A DNA stretch of 64,000 bases from Luteimonas rhizosphaericola (GTDB lineage Bacteria > Pseudomonadota > Gammaproteobacteria > Xanthomonadales > Xanthomonadaceae): positions 508,045 through 572,044 of the forward strand of contig NZ_JARXRN010000016.1 in NCBI RefSeq assembly GCF_029888045.1, given 5' to 3'. Shown here one piece after another: positions 37,229-45,965 of this stretch. The notes under the pieces were generated by a model. It saw only the letters and a list, made by a program, of their open reading frames with translations. It did no database searches and had not been told where the DNA came from. Position numbers and translations under genes: made by a program. Every line of letters starts with the position of its first letter. Positions within the stretch are counted from its first letter, which is position 1.

Positions 37229-37315
37229 CACCCCGGATGCGGCCTGCGGCCTTATCCGGGCTACGGCGGACATCAAAGGGTGAGCACGTGGCCCGGGTAA
37301 GCGCAGCGCACCCGG
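37229..37315. repeat. REP-like palindromic repeat, unit 1 of 2
   Basis: 87 bases starting CACCCCGGATGCGGCC, ending AAGCGCAGCGCACCCGG. It carries two imperfect dyads: CCGGATGCGGCCT...TTATCCGG near the left and a CGGGTAAGCGCAGCGCACCCGG-like stem near the right. It differs from unit 2 at only two positions. This repeat type is common between xanthomonad genes. The two units are in direct repetition, 35 bases apart. The remaining 37054-37228 stretch holds no gene. Confidence 0.8.
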
Positions 37316-37350
37316 GGCGCCGCGGCACATAACGCAATCCCTGCATCCGC

Positions 37351-37437
37351 CACCCCGGATGCGGCCTTCGGCCTTATCCGGGCTACGGCGGACATCAAAG
37401 GGTGAGCACGTAGCCCGGGTAAGCGCAGCGCACCCGG
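37351..37437. repeat. REP-like palindromic repeat, unit 2 of 2
   Basis: Second 87-base copy in the same orientation, offset by 122 bases from unit 1, identical except TTC/TGC in the first loop and GTA/GTG later. The first hairpin reads CCGGATGC GGCC TTC GGCC TTATCCGG, which could end transcription or stabilise mRNA. A decayed third half-unit (GACGCGGCCTTCAGCCTTGT) follows at 37493-37512. Confidence 0.8.
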
Positions 37438-37537
37438 TGCCTCTCGGGCCACGGCGCCTCGGGGCCACGGCACCAAGGCATCCCGCCCGCCCGACGCGGC
37501 CTTCAGCCTTGTCCGGGCGGCAGCGCCGGGACGCGCA

Positions 37538-37870
37538 TCAGCGGATCGAAGGATCCAGCCGGCGGAGCGCGTCGCGCACGTCCGCGGAGCCGGTACTTTC
37601 GATGTCCGAGCGGGTGTACACCCGGCCGGACGCGCTCACGCATTCCTGGTCGGCGCTCTTGCTGCGGTTGCGCGTGGCGACGATGCGCGAGCCGGTTTCG
37701 CGGATGCAGAACCGGTCGTCGGGATCGCCCTTCTTCACTGCGGCGCGGCCGGCTTCCTCGGGCTCTTCGTCCTGCGCCAGCACGGCGGGCGCGGCCACGA
37801 GGCACGCCGAGGCCGCGAGCAGCGCGGCAAGCAGGCGGGGGCGGGGGCGAGGGCGGTGGGGACGGATCAT
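37538..37870 (-). CDS. Small secreted hypothetical protein
   Basis: 110 residues from ATG 37870. Start is basic, then a signal peptide (RLLAALLAASACLVAAPAVL, cut after LAQ). The mature part has FCIRETGSRIVATRNRSKSA and a Cys pair (one in FCIRE, one in QECVS). I recognise it as a type of small exported protein common in xanthomonads, but no function is known. The tail VRDALRRLDPSI resembles TonB-box-like motifs only loosely. Confidence 0.7.
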   Translation of the reverse strand: MIRPHRPRPRPRLLAALLAASACLVAAPAVLAQDEEPEEAGRAAVKKGDPDDRFCIRETGSRIVATRNRSKSADQECVSASGRVYTRSDIESTGSADVRDALRRLDPSIR

Positions 37871-37934
37871 GGGGCACCTGTGGAACATCCGGCCGAAGCG
37901 GCCACCCGCCAAGATACGCCCCGCATCCGGCGAT

Positions 37935-38174
37935 TCAATGCAACCGTGCGGATCGATTCAGACCGCTGTCAGCGTCGACGCCTTCGTGCGGCGCCCATTC
38001 CAGCACGTACGCGCGGCCGACCAGCGGCTGCCAGCCGCGGACCACGCCACGGGCCACTCGGGTGCGCATCCCTGCCCGTTCACGCCATCGCATCCCCGCC
38101 ACCGCGAGGCGCCCACGCCGCACCCGCATGCGGACGCGAGTGCCGTGGTCCGCGTCTTTCCCACTCGGGGCCAT
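37935..38174 (-). CDS. Possible small basic protein in the 37871-38262 gap
   Basis: 79 residues from ATG 38172-38174. The middle and C-terminal part (GWQPLVGRAYVLEWAPHEGV) has GC-rich third positions and non-trivial residues. The N-terminal half is Arg-rich. No ribosome site or domain is evident. The 392-base gap between the secreted protein and the phosphodiesterase gene otherwise holds nothing I can assign, apart from whatever promoters serve these divergent genes. Confidence 0.25.
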   Translation of the reverse strand: MAPSGKDADHGTRVRMRVRRGRLAVAGMRWRERAGMRTRVARGVVRGWQPLVGRAYVLEWAPHEGVDADSGLNRSARLH

Positions 38175-38262
38175 CGCCCGCTGTAGCTCGACGTGTTCCG
38201 AGCGCGGCGCGCCTGAAGCGTTGCGACACCGTACCTGTCATCTCCATCCGTATCATGACCGC

Positions 38263-39564
38263 ATGATCCGATCGCATCGTGTCGCTGCGCTGATCGCGCT
38301 GCTGTGGCTGGTCGCCTGCGCCACGCCGCCTTCCCCGACGGGCGTGTCGCCCGCCCCGGACGCCGCCGCAGCCGGTGCGCCGCACAGCGTGCTGCTGGTC
38401 TCGCTGGACGGCGTGCATCCCGACTACCTCGGCCGCGGCGACACGCCGCACCTGGACCGGCTCGCGCGGGACGGCGTGCGTGCGGAATGGATGCGGCCGT
38501 CGTATCCGGCGCTGACGTTTCCCAACCACTACACGATCGTGACCGGGCTGCGCCCCGACCGGCACGGCATCATCCACAACACGATGGCGGACGACGACCT
38601 CGGCCATTTCCGCCTTGCCGACCGTGACGCGGTCGGCGACGGGCGCTGGTGGGGCGGCGAGCCGCTCTGGGTGACCGCGGAGAACGCGGGGCTGGCCACG
38701 GCCACGCTGTCGTGGCCCGGCAGCGAAGCCCCGGTGCGCGGCGTGCGTCCGTCGCGCTGGCATGCATTCGACTACGCGCGTCCGGTCGACACCCGGGTCG
38801 ACATGGTCGTCGGCTGGCTGGGCGCGCCGGCATCGCGACGCCCCCGGTTCGCGACCCTGTACTTCGAGCATCCGGACAAGGCCGGCCACGAGCACGGCCC
38901 GGATTCGCCGGAACTGCGCGCGGCGATGCGCATGGTCGATGCCGCCATCGGCCGTCTGGTCGACGGCCTCGCAGCCGCGGGCGTCCGGGACCAGGTGGAT
39001 CTGGTGATCGTCTCCGACCACGGCATGGCCGAGGTCCGCGATGGCCACGTGGTGGCGGTCGAGGACATGGTCGCTCCCGACATCGCGTCCATGGCCACCT
39101 CCGGCCAGGTGGTGGGCTTCCGACCGGCCGCCGGCCGCACCGCCGAAGCGGAGGCGGCGCTGCTCGGCCGTCACCCGCGCTACGCGTGCTGGCGGCGCGA
39201 CGAGTTGCCCGCGCGCTGGCACTACGGCAGCCATCCCCGGGTACCGCCGATCGTGTGCCAGATGGACGTGGGCTGGGATGCCCTGCCGCGCAAGGACATC
39301 GCGCGCCGTCCCGCCGGCACCCGCGGCTCGCACGGCTTCGATCCGGCCACGCCGCAGATGCGCGCGATCTTCATCGCCCAGGGGCCGTCGTTCCGTCGCG
39401 GCGCCGCGCTGCCGGCGTTCGACAATGTCGATGTCTATCCGCTGCTGGCGCGCCTGCTGGACGTACCACCGGCAGCGAACGACGGCGATCCGCAGACCCT
39501 GCTGCCGGCACTGCGCGACGCGGCGCCCGGCGTCCGGGCCGACCTGGGCGACGCGGCGCAGTGA
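38263..39564 (+). CDS. Secreted type I phosphodiesterase/nucleotide pyrophosphatase (alkaline phosphatase superfamily)
   Basis: 433 residues from ATG 38263. A lipoprotein signal (IALLWLVACA) then the NPP domain: VLLVSLDGVHPDYLGRGDTP (metal Asp), the nucleophile region PALTFPNHYTIVTGLRPDRH with Thr, then YFEHPDKAGHEHGPDS and VIVSDHGMAEV, which carry further metal ligands, and SHGFDPATPQMRAIFIAQGP. Zinc-dependent; hydrolyses nucleotide or phospholipid phosphodiesters in the periplasm. Lies 49 bases upstream of the Ada-AlkA gene; co-transcription is possible but the roles differ. Confidence 0.9.
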   Translation: MIRSHRVAALIALLWLVACATPPSPTGVSPAPDAAAAGAPHSVLLVSLDGVHPDYLGRGDTPHLDRLARDGVRAEWMRPSYPALTFPNHYTIVTGLRPDRHGIIHNTMADDDLGHFRLADRDAVGDGRWWGGEPLWVTAENAGLATATLSWPGSEAPVRGVRPSRWHAFDYARPVDTRVDMVVGWLGAPASRRPRFATLYFEHPDKAGHEHGPDSPELRAAMRMVDAAIGRLVDGLAAAGVRDQVDLVIVSDHGMAEVRDGHVVAVEDMVAPDIASMATSGQVVGFRPAAGRTAEAEAALLGRHPRYACWRRDELPARWHYGSHPRVPPIVCQMDVGWDALPRKDIARRPAGTRGSHGFDPATPQMRAIFIAQGPSFRRGAALPAFDNVDVYPLLARLLDVPPAANDGDPQTLLPALRDAAPGVRADLGDAAQ

Positions 39565-39613
39565 TGTCCGAAAACGGCCAGTCTGGCGCCTGGTGCGGCG
39601 CTAGACTGCATCC

Positions 39614-41197
39614 ATGTCGAACGTCGCCCTGCCCGATCCCGCGATCTGCGAACAGGCGCGCCTGAGCCGCGACCCGCGCTTCGACGGGCTGTTCTTCACG
39701 GCGGTGTCCAGCACCGGCATCTACTGCCGGCCCACCTGCCCTGCGCCGGCGCCGAAGCCGCGCAACGTGCGCTACTACGCCAACGCCGCCGCGGCGGAAG
39801 CCGCGGGCTTCCGGCCCTGCCTGCGCTGCCGGCCGGAACTCTCGCCGGCCGATGGCGCCTGGCGCCGCGGCGACGAGACCGTGGCCCGCGCGCTCAAGCT
39901 GATCGACCAGGGCCTGCTTGCCGAACAGCCGCTGTCAGCGCTGGCCGAACGCGTGCACGTGGGCGAACGCCAGCTGCGGCGGCTGTTCGTCGACCGCCTG
40001 GGCGCGGCGCCGATCGGTGTCCACGGCACCCGGCGCCTGCTGTTCGCCAAGCAACTGCTCACCGAGACGTCGCTGCCGGTCACCGAGATCGCGTTGGCGG
40101 CCGGTTTCGGCAGCCTGCGCCGGTTCAACGACGCCTTCCGCGCGGCCTACCGCATGGCGCCGCGCGAACTGCGGCGGCGCCCGCGCGAGGCCGGCGGCGG
40201 AGTGCTCGCGTTGCGCCTGGGCTACCGGCCGCCCTACGATCTCGGCGCGATGCTCGAATTCCTGCGCGGGCGCGCGCTGCCGGGCGTGGAGCGCGTCGAC
40301 GCGGACGCCTACCTGCGCGTGTTCGGCGATGCCGATGCGCCGGGCTGGTTGCGCGTCTCCGCGTGGCGCGGCCCAGGGGACGTCGCGCGCGACGAACCGT
40401 TGCATGCGCTGAAGCTGGAAGTGCACGGCTGCCCGCCATCGCGCCTGCTGCCGCTGGTCGAACGCGTGCGCCGGATGTTCGACCTCGATGCCGATCCGGT
40501 CGCGATCAACGCCGCGCTCGCCCGCGACGCGCGCCTGCGCCCGCTGGTGCGACGCCGGCCCGGGCTGCGGCTGCCCAGCGGCTGGGACGGGTTCGAGATC
40601 GCCGCGCGTGCGGTCATCGGCCAGCAGGTCAGCGTCGCGGCCGCGCGCACGCTCACCGCGCGCCTGGCCCAGCGCTTCGGCACGCCGCTGCCCGATCCGT
40701 TCGCCGCGCAGGGCCTGAGCCACCTGTTCCCGACCGCGCACGCGCTGGCCGACGCCGACCTGTCGGGCCTCGGCCTGACCACCGCGCGCGCGGCCACCCT
40801 GCGCGCGCTCGCACACGCGCTGGTCGAGGGGCAAGTCGACTTCAACGCCGAACGCACGCTGGACGAATTCGTCGCGCGCTGGACCGCGCTGCCGGGCATC
40901 GGCGAGTGGACTGCGCAGTACATCGCGATGCGTGCGCTCGGCCATCCCGATGCGTGCCCCGATGGCGACCTGGTGCTGCAGCGGCAACTCGCCCCGACCC
41001 CGGGCGCGGCGGACGCCGCCGGCGGACGGCTGTCCGCGCGCGAGGTTCGCGCGCGCGCCGAGCAGTGGCGGCCCTGGCGCGCCTACGGCGTGATCCAGCT
41101 GTGGCGCGACGCCACGCTGCAGGCGTCCGCAGTCGCACGCACCCCATCCCCCCGAGTCGCGCGCGCACCGCGCAGGAGGCCCGTATGCACGTCCTGA
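39614..41197 (+). CDS. Ada-AlkA fusion: methyl-sensing activator and 3-methyladenine DNA glycosylase
   Basis: 527 residues joining three parts. (1) Ada metal-binding N-domain, CRPTC and CLRC as zinc ligands, in which the first Cys accepts methyl groups from phosphotriesters in Ada. (2) AraC-type helix-turn-helix (LSALAERVHVGERQLRRLFV; EIALAAGFGSLRRFNDAFRA). (3) AlkA glycosylase, with the HhH motif LPGIGEWTAQYIAMRALGHP and a following Asp (DACPDGDLVLQR) as the expected catalytic residue. So one protein may sense alkylation and repair bases. The downstream ogt overlaps it by 13 bases, giving an adaptive-response pair. Confidence 0.92.
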   Translation: MSNVALPDPAICEQARLSRDPRFDGLFFTAVSSTGIYCRPTCPAPAPKPRNVRYYANAAAAEAAGFRPCLRCRPELSPADGAWRRGDETVARALKLIDQGLLAEQPLSALAERVHVGERQLRRLFVDRLGAAPIGVHGTRRLLFAKQLLTETSLPVTEIALAAGFGSLRRFNDAFRAAYRMAPRELRRRPREAGGGVLALRLGYRPPYDLGAMLEFLRGRALPGVERVDADAYLRVFGDADAPGWLRVSAWRGPGDVARDEPLHALKLEVHGCPPSRLLPLVERVRRMFDLDADPVAINAALARDARLRPLVRRRPGLRLPSGWDGFEIAARAVIGQQVSVAAARTLTARLAQRFGTPLPDPFAAQGLSHLFPTAHALADADLSGLGLTTARAATLRALAHALVEGQVDFNAERTLDEFVARWTALPGIGEWTAQYIAMRALGHPDACPDGDLVLQRQLAPTPGAADAAGGRLSAREVRARAEQWRPWRAYGVIQLWRDATLQASAVARTPSPRVARAPRRRPVCTS

Positions 41198-41697
41198 CCA
41201 CCTTCGTCGACAGCCCCGTCGGCCCCCTGTTCGTCGCCGCGGACGAGACCGGCCTGCGCGCGATCGAGTTCCGCGACAACCGCCATCCGGTGCGCCGCGA
41301 CGCCGACTGGCAGCCGGGCGACAGCGGAATGCTGCGCCTCGCACGCACCCAGCTGGAGGAATATTTCGCCGGAACGCGCCGCCACTTCGACCTGCCGCTG
41401 TCGCCGCGCGGCACCGGGTTCCAGCGCGCGGTGTGGACCACGCTGGCCTCGATTCCGTACGGCGAGACCATCAGCTACGCGCAGCTGGCCTCGCGGGTGG
41501 GCCGACCGACCGCGTCGCGCGCGGTGGGCGCGGCGAACGGCCGCAACCCGCTGCCGATCGTGCTGCCCTGCCACCGCGTCATCGGCGCCGACGGCGCGCT
41601 GACCGGATTCGGCGGCGGCCTGCCGACCAAGCGGTACCTGCTCGCACTGGAAGGCGCCCTGCCACGCGAGTCCGCGCTGTTCGGTTGCGTGGGCTGA
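41185..41697 (+). CDS. ogt: Methylated-DNA--protein-cysteine methyltransferase
   Basis: 170 residues from ATG 41185 with an AGGAGG site inside the end of the previous gene. The active-site motif PCHRVIG holds Cys129, which takes the methyl group from O6-methylguanine. FQRAVWTTLASIPYGETISY and VGAANGRNPLPIVL form the DNA-binding and active-site fold. Suicidal repair enzyme; overlap with the Ada-AlkA gene means coordinated expression during alkylation stress. Confidence 0.95.
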   Translation: MHVLTTFVDSPVGPLFVAADETGLRAIEFRDNRHPVRRDADWQPGDSGMLRLARTQLEEYFAGTRRHFDLPLSPRGTGFQRAVWTTLASIPYGETISYAQLASRVGRPTASRAVGAANGRNPLPIVLPCHRVIGADGALTGFGGGLPTKRYLLALEGALPRESALFGCVG

Positions 41698-41933
41698 GTG
41701 CATCGCGCGGCACGGCGACTGTCGCGCGCAGCCGGTTCGCGACCCTCTCCACGTGCACCGCGCTTCGCACGCGCAATCGCCTGGACGGCACCGCGCCTGC
41801 GGCACGGGACCAGGGGCCGCGCGTCCGGCATGCGCCGCAGGCAGGCAGGATGAATCGTGCGGCGCTCCCCTGGCTCAGCGACCGCCGACCCCGCGGCCCC
41901 GCGCCTGACGACGCCTGCCGCGGGAAAGCGCGT

Positions 41934-43181
41934 TCACGCCAGCAGCCGGTCGCGCAGGACGCTGGCGTATCGCGCCGCGATGAGGTCGCGGTCGGGATGC
42001 TGGCCATCGGCCACCACGCGGCGGCCGGCCACGCGCACCTCGCGCAGCGCCGCGCAGTTGCCGCTGAAGATCCAGCGGTCGGCCACATCGTCCACGGTGG
42101 CTCCGGCCAGCAGCGGCGACCGGTCGTCGAGCACGATGGCATCGCCGTCGGCGTCGTCGAACGCGGTGGCGCGCGCCGCGCTGTCGAGCGCGCCGCGCAA
42201 CAGGGTCGCGCCCACGCTCGTGCACGACGGACCCACGGCGACATTGCGGCGGCCGCTGGCCAGCCGCTGTCCGTATTCCAGCCAGCGCAGCTCCTCGACC
42301 GGCGATACCGACACGTGCGAATCGGAGCCGATCCCCCAGGCGCCGCCCGCGTCGAGATAGTCGCGCAGCCGGAACAGCCCGTCACCGAGGTTGGCCTCGG
42401 TGGTCGGGCAGATCGCGACCGTCGCCCCGCTGCGTGCGATGCCCGCGACCTCGCCGTCGTCGAGATGGGTGGCGTGCACCAGCGTCCAGCGATCGTCCAC
42501 CGGCGCGTTGCCCAGCAGCCACTCCACCGGTCGCGCGCCGCGTACGGCGAGGCAGTCCTGCACCTCGGCCCGCTGTTCGGCGATGTGGACGTGGATCCGC
42601 GTGCCAGGCGGCAGCGCGTCGAGCACCGCGCGCATCGCATCGGCCGGCACCGCGCGCAGGCTGTGCAACGCGCAGCCCACGCGCAGGAGGTCGTCCTGGC
42701 GGGCATGCAGGGCTTCGAACAGGCGCAGGTAGGCGTCGACGTCGTGGCCGAAGCGCTGCTGTCGCGGTCCGAGCGCGCGGCCGTCGAAGCCGCCGGCCAT
42801 GTACAGCACCGGCAGCAGGGTCAGGCGGATGCCGGCCTCTCGCGCGGCCGCGACCAGCGCATCGGACATCGCCGTCGGGGTCGCGTAGGGCCGCCCGTCC
42901 GGCGCATGGTGCAGGTAGTGGAACTCGCACACCGTGGTGTAGCCGGCTTCGAGCATCTCCACGTACAGCTGCGCGGCCACCGCATGCAGCGTGTCCGGAT
43001 CGAACCGGCCCGCCATGCGGTACATCGTCTCGCGCCAGGTCCAGAACGAATCGGCGGGATCGGTCTGGCGCTCGGCCAGCCCCGCCATCGCGCGCTGGAA
43101 CGCGTGCGAATGCAGATTGGCGATGCCGGGCAGGCGCCAGCCGGTGGCGACGGCTTCGATCGGGAATGCGGATCCGGGCAT
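41934..43181 (-). CDS. hutF: Formimidoylglutamate deiminase
   Basis: 415 residues from ATG 43181. It removes ammonia from formimidoylglutamate to give N-formylglutamate, the step that, with HutG, forms the five-step histidine route. Metal-binding LPGIANLHSHAFQRAMAGLA, the substrate-side FCEFHYLHHAPDGRPY-type CEFHYLHH, IHVHIAEQRAEV, LVHATHLDDGEV and GIGSDSHVSVSPVEELRWLE are all present. Usual HutF has roughly 40 more residues before the HSHAF motif; they are missing here. I see no ribosome site or in-frame extension that looks real. HutG is not in the window. Confidence 0.92.
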   Translation of the reverse strand: MPGSAFPIEAVATGWRLPGIANLHSHAFQRAMAGLAERQTDPADSFWTWRETMYRMAGRFDPDTLHAVAAQLYVEMLEAGYTTVCEFHYLHHAPDGRPYATPTAMSDALVAAAREAGIRLTLLPVLYMAGGFDGRALGPRQQRFGHDVDAYLRLFEALHARQDDLLRVGCALHSLRAVPADAMRAVLDALPPGTRIHVHIAEQRAEVQDCLAVRGARPVEWLLGNAPVDDRWTLVHATHLDDGEVAGIARSGATVAICPTTEANLGDGLFRLRDYLDAGGAWGIGSDSHVSVSPVEELRWLEYGQRLASGRRNVAVGPSCTSVGATLLRGALDSAARATAFDDADGDAIVLDDRSPLLAGATVDDVADRWIFSGNCAALREVRVAGRRVVADGQHPDRDLIAARYASVLRDRLLA

Positions 43182-43206
43182 CGGCGGCGCAGTGCGGCGG
43201 GAGTGC

Positions 43207-43217
43207 GTTAGGCTAAC
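43207..43217. promoter_or_regulatory. Palindrome GTTAGGCTAAC in the hutF / hutI divergent region
   Basis: A perfect 11-base palindrome centred in the 67 bases between hutF and the small gene before hutI. Candidate operator or part of overlapping promoter -10 sites. Evidence is position and symmetry only. Confidence 0.35.
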
Positions 43218-43248
43218 CCGCTGGCGCCACCGTTCACAGGCCGCTCCG

Positions 43249-43434
43249 ATGTTCGAAACCCTCGCCGTCGCCGGCGTGCTCCTGCTCGCGGCGTCCGTGG
43301 TCGTGCTGAAGGCACGCGAACGCCTGCGCACGCCGCCGGCCAGGCGCAGCCGCGGGCGCAACGGCGATGGCGGCGGCATGGATCGCGAACCGGGCGGCGG
43401 TGGTGAGGGCGGCGACGGGGGCGGCGGTGACTGA
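43249..43434 (+). CDS. Small single-pass membrane protein with Gly-rich tail, upstream of hutI
   Basis: 61 residues: one hydrophobic helix ([20 protein letters not shown]) then a basic stretch and a Gly/Asp/Glu tail. An AGG lies about 9 bases before ATG 43249. Its last 8 bases overlap the GTG start of hutI at 43427, which suggests translational coupling. The glycine-rich tail is partly dictated by the GGC-rich DNA. Unknown function. Confidence 0.5.
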   Translation: MFETLAVAGVLLLAASVVVLKARERLRTPPARRSRGRNGDGGGMDREPGGGGEGGDGGGGD

Positions 43435-44647
43435 GGCCTGGGATGGCGTGCTGGTGGGCGCGCACCTGGCCACGCTCGACGGCGGCGCCGGCTATGGCGC
43501 GATCGAGGACGGTGCGCTCGGCTGGCGCGACGGCCGCTTCACCTTCGTCGGCCCGCGTGCCGCGCTGCCCGACGCGCCCGAACGCCTCGCGGATGCGGTG
43601 ATCGACGCCGGCGGCGGCTGGGTCACGCCCGGCCTGGTGGACTGCCACACGCACCTGGTGTTCGCCGGCCATCGCGCGGCCGAGTTCGAACAGCGTCTGC
43701 TGGGCGCCAGCTACGAGCAGATCGCGCGCAGCGGCGGCGGCATCCTGTCCACGGTGCGCGCCACGCGCGCCGCGGACGAGGACACGCTGTTCGCGCAGTC
43801 CCTGCCGCGCGCACGGGCGCTGCTCGGCGACGGCGTCACCACGCTGGAGATCAAGTCCGGCTACGGCCTGGACCTGGACGACGAGCGCCGCATGCTGCGG
43901 GTCGCGCGCCGCATCGGGCAGTCGCTGGGCGTGGGCGTGCGGACCACGTTCCTCGGCGCGCACGCGCTGCCGCCCGAGTACGCCAATCGCGCGGACGAGT
44001 ACGTGAGCCGGGTGTGCGAATGGCTCGCGGAGTTGCACGGCGAGGGGCTGGTGGATGCGGTCGACGCGTTCGCCGAACGCATCGGCTTCGGCATCGCGCA
44101 GACCCGGCGCGTGTTCGAGGCGGCGCGCGCGCTCGGGCTGCCGGTGAAGCTGCATGCCGACCAGCTCAGCGATGGCGGGGGCGCCGCCCTGGTCGCCGAG
44201 TTCGGCGGCCTGTCGGCCGACCATGTCGAGCACACCTCCGACGCCGGCGTGCGTGCGATGGCACGCGCCGGGACCGTGGCCGTGCTGCTGCCGGGCGCGT
44301 TCCACGTGCTGCGCGAAACGCAGCTGCCGCCGCTGGACGCGTTCCGCGCGCACCGGGTGCCGATGGCGGTCGCCACCGACTGCAATCCGGGTACCTCGCC
44401 GCTGCTGTCGCTGCGCCAGGCGATGCAGCTGGCGTGCACGCATTTCCGCCTGACGCCCGAAGAAGCGCTGCGCGGCACCACCGTGCATGCCGCGCGCGCG
44501 CTGGGGCTGGACGACCGCGGCGCGCTGCGCACCGGGCTGCGCGCGGATTTCGTGCACTGGAACATCGACCACCCCGCCGAGCTGTGCTACTGGCTCGGCG
44601 GCCCGCTCGCCCGCGCGGTCCACGCCGGCGGCCACCGCCTTTGCTGA
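43427..44647 (+). CDS. hutI: Imidazolonepropionase
   Basis: 406 residues from GTG 43427. Opens the imidazolone ring to formimidoylglutamate, the third step of histidine breakdown. Metal motif [20 protein letters not shown]; substrate region [46 protein letters not shown] [33 protein letters not shown]; and [20 protein letters not shown] near the end. Cytoplasmic. An ATG at 43367 would add 20 odd residues. Starts its own operon with the small protein; the M19 dipeptidase gene follows after 14 bases. Confidence 0.96.
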   Translation: MTEAWDGVLVGAHLATLDGGAGYGAIEDGALGWRDGRFTFVGPRAALPDAPERLADAVIDAGGGWVTPGLVDCHTHLVFAGHRAAEFEQRLLGASYEQIARSGGGILSTVRATRAADEDTLFAQSLPRARALLGDGVTTLEIKSGYGLDLDDERRMLRVARRIGQSLGVGVRTTFLGAHALPPEYANRADEYVSRVCEWLAELHGEGLVDAVDAFAERIGFGIAQTRRVFEAARALGLPVKLHADQLSDGGGAALVAEFGGLSADHVEHTSDAGVRAMARAGTVAVLLPGAFHVLRETQLPPLDAFRAHRVPMAVATDCNPGTSPLLSLRQAMQLACTHFRLTPEEALRGTTVHAARALGLDDRGALRTGLRADFVHWNIDHPAELCYWLGGPLARAVHAGGHRLC

Positions 44648-44661
44648 TCCGGAGAACCCGC

Positions 44662-45879
44662 ATGCCGCTTCGCGCCACCCTCGCCCTCGCGCTCGCGACC
44701 ACGCTCGCCGCTGCCGCCGCCCATGCCGACGACGGCGCCAGTCCGCAGGCGCGCGCGCTCGCGCGCGACGCGATCATCGTCGACACCCACATCGACGCGC
44801 CCGGCATCCTCGCCGGCAGCTGGGCCGACCTCGGCGTGGCCGCGCCGGACCGGGAGTTCGACTACCCGCGCGCGCGCGAAGGCGGGCTGGATGTCGCCTT
44901 CATGTCGATCTACACCTCCGCGCGCGAGGACAGCGAAGGCCGCGCGCGGCAGTCGGCCCACGCGCAGATCGATTCGGTCGAGGCCCTGGTCCATCGCCAT
45001 CCGGACCGGTTCGCGATCCTCACCTCGCCGCGCGACGTCGACCGCCTGCGCGAAGGCGGCCGCGTGCTGCTGCCGCTGGGCATGGAGAACGGCGCCCCGC
45101 TGGAAGACGACCTCGCCCAGGTGCAGGCGTTCTTCGACCGCGGCGTGCGCTACATCACCCTCGCCCACAGCGCCGCCAACCGCATCAGCGATTCGTCCTA
45201 CGGCGTCGAGCGCAAGTGGAACGGCCTCAGCCCGTTCGGGCGCGAGGTGGTCGCGGAAATGAACCGCCTCGGCATCATGGTCGATGTCTCGCACGTGTCC
45301 GACGACGCCGCCGCGCAGGCGATCGAGCTGAGCACGGTGCCGGTGATCGCCAGCCACTCGGCGTTCCGACACTTCACCCCGGGGTTCGAGCGCAACATCA
45401 GCGACGAACTCGCCAAGGCCATCGCCCGACGCGGCGGCGTGGTCCAGATTCCCTTCGGCACGCCGTTCGTGAACGCGCAGGCCGCCGCCGACATCCAGGC
45501 CCAGTTCCGCGCCCGCGCCGAGCTCGACCGCCGCAATGCCGAACTCGCGGCGGCGGGCCGGCCGCTGGAGGACGTGCGCGCGTTCGAAGCCGCCTGGGAG
45601 CGCGACCACCCCACCCCGTCCACGCCCCTGTCGTCGGTGCTCGACCAGATCGACTATGGGGTGAAGCTGCTGGGCATCGACCACGTCGGCATCGGCTCGG
45701 ACTTCGACGGCGTCGACGGCGCGCTGGCGGACGGGCTGCGGTCGGTCGCGGATTTCCCGAACCTGGTCGCCGGGCTGCAGTCGCGGGGTTACGACGAGGA
45801 CGCCATCCGCAAGATCCTCGGCGGCAACCTGCTGCGGGTCTGGCGCGAGGTGGAGGCCGGCGCCACCGGCGGTCGCTGA
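44662..45879 (+). CDS. Secreted dipeptidase, peptidase M19 family
   Basis: 405 residues with GGAG before ATG 44662. A signal peptide (LRATLALALATTLAAAAAHA) leads to the membrane-dipeptidase fold: zinc ligands in IIVDTHIDAPG, the bridging Glu in LGMENGAPLEDD, VDVSHVSDDAAAQ, VIASHSAFRHFTPGFERNIS and GSDFDGVDG. Cleaves dipeptides in the periplasm. Downstream of hutI by 14 bases, so one operon: released His could be used by the Hut enzymes. Ends just before a strong terminator. Confidence 0.92.
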   Translation: MPLRATLALALATTLAAAAAHADDGASPQARALARDAIIVDTHIDAPGILAGSWADLGVAAPDREFDYPRAREGGLDVAFMSIYTSAREDSEGRARQSAHAQIDSVEALVHRHPDRFAILTSPRDVDRLREGGRVLLPLGMENGAPLEDDLAQVQAFFDRGVRYITLAHSAANRISDSSYGVERKWNGLSPFGREVVAEMNRLGIMVDVSHVSDDAAAQAIELSTVPVIASHSAFRHFTPGFERNISDELAKAIARRGGVVQIPFGTPFVNAQAAADIQAQFRARAELDRRNAELAAAGRPLEDVRAFEAAWERDHPTPSTPLSSVLDQIDYGVKLLGIDHVGIGSDFDGVDGALADGLRSVADFPNLVAGLQSRGYDEDAIRKILGGNLLRVWREVEAGATGGR

Positions 45880-45919
45880 CCGGCCGCTGCCTGGCGCGAG
45901 CCACATACCTGCCGGCATG

Positions 45920-45949
45920 AAAAAAGCCCCGCGGTGCGGGGCTTTTTTC
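45920..45949. terminator. Bidirectional rho-independent terminator
   Basis: A run of A, then GCCCCGC, loop GGT, GCGGGGC, then a T-run, so it works for either strand. It closes the hutI-dipeptidase operon on the plus strand and the THX gene on the minus strand, set between their stop codons. Confidence 0.95.
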
Positions 45950-45965
45950 TGCGCGGGAAGCAGGC

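Noticed and set aside
37229..37437. Two near-identical 87-base repeats as a CRISPR array
   Set aside because: Only two long palindromic units with no uniform spacers and no cas genes; REP-like instead.
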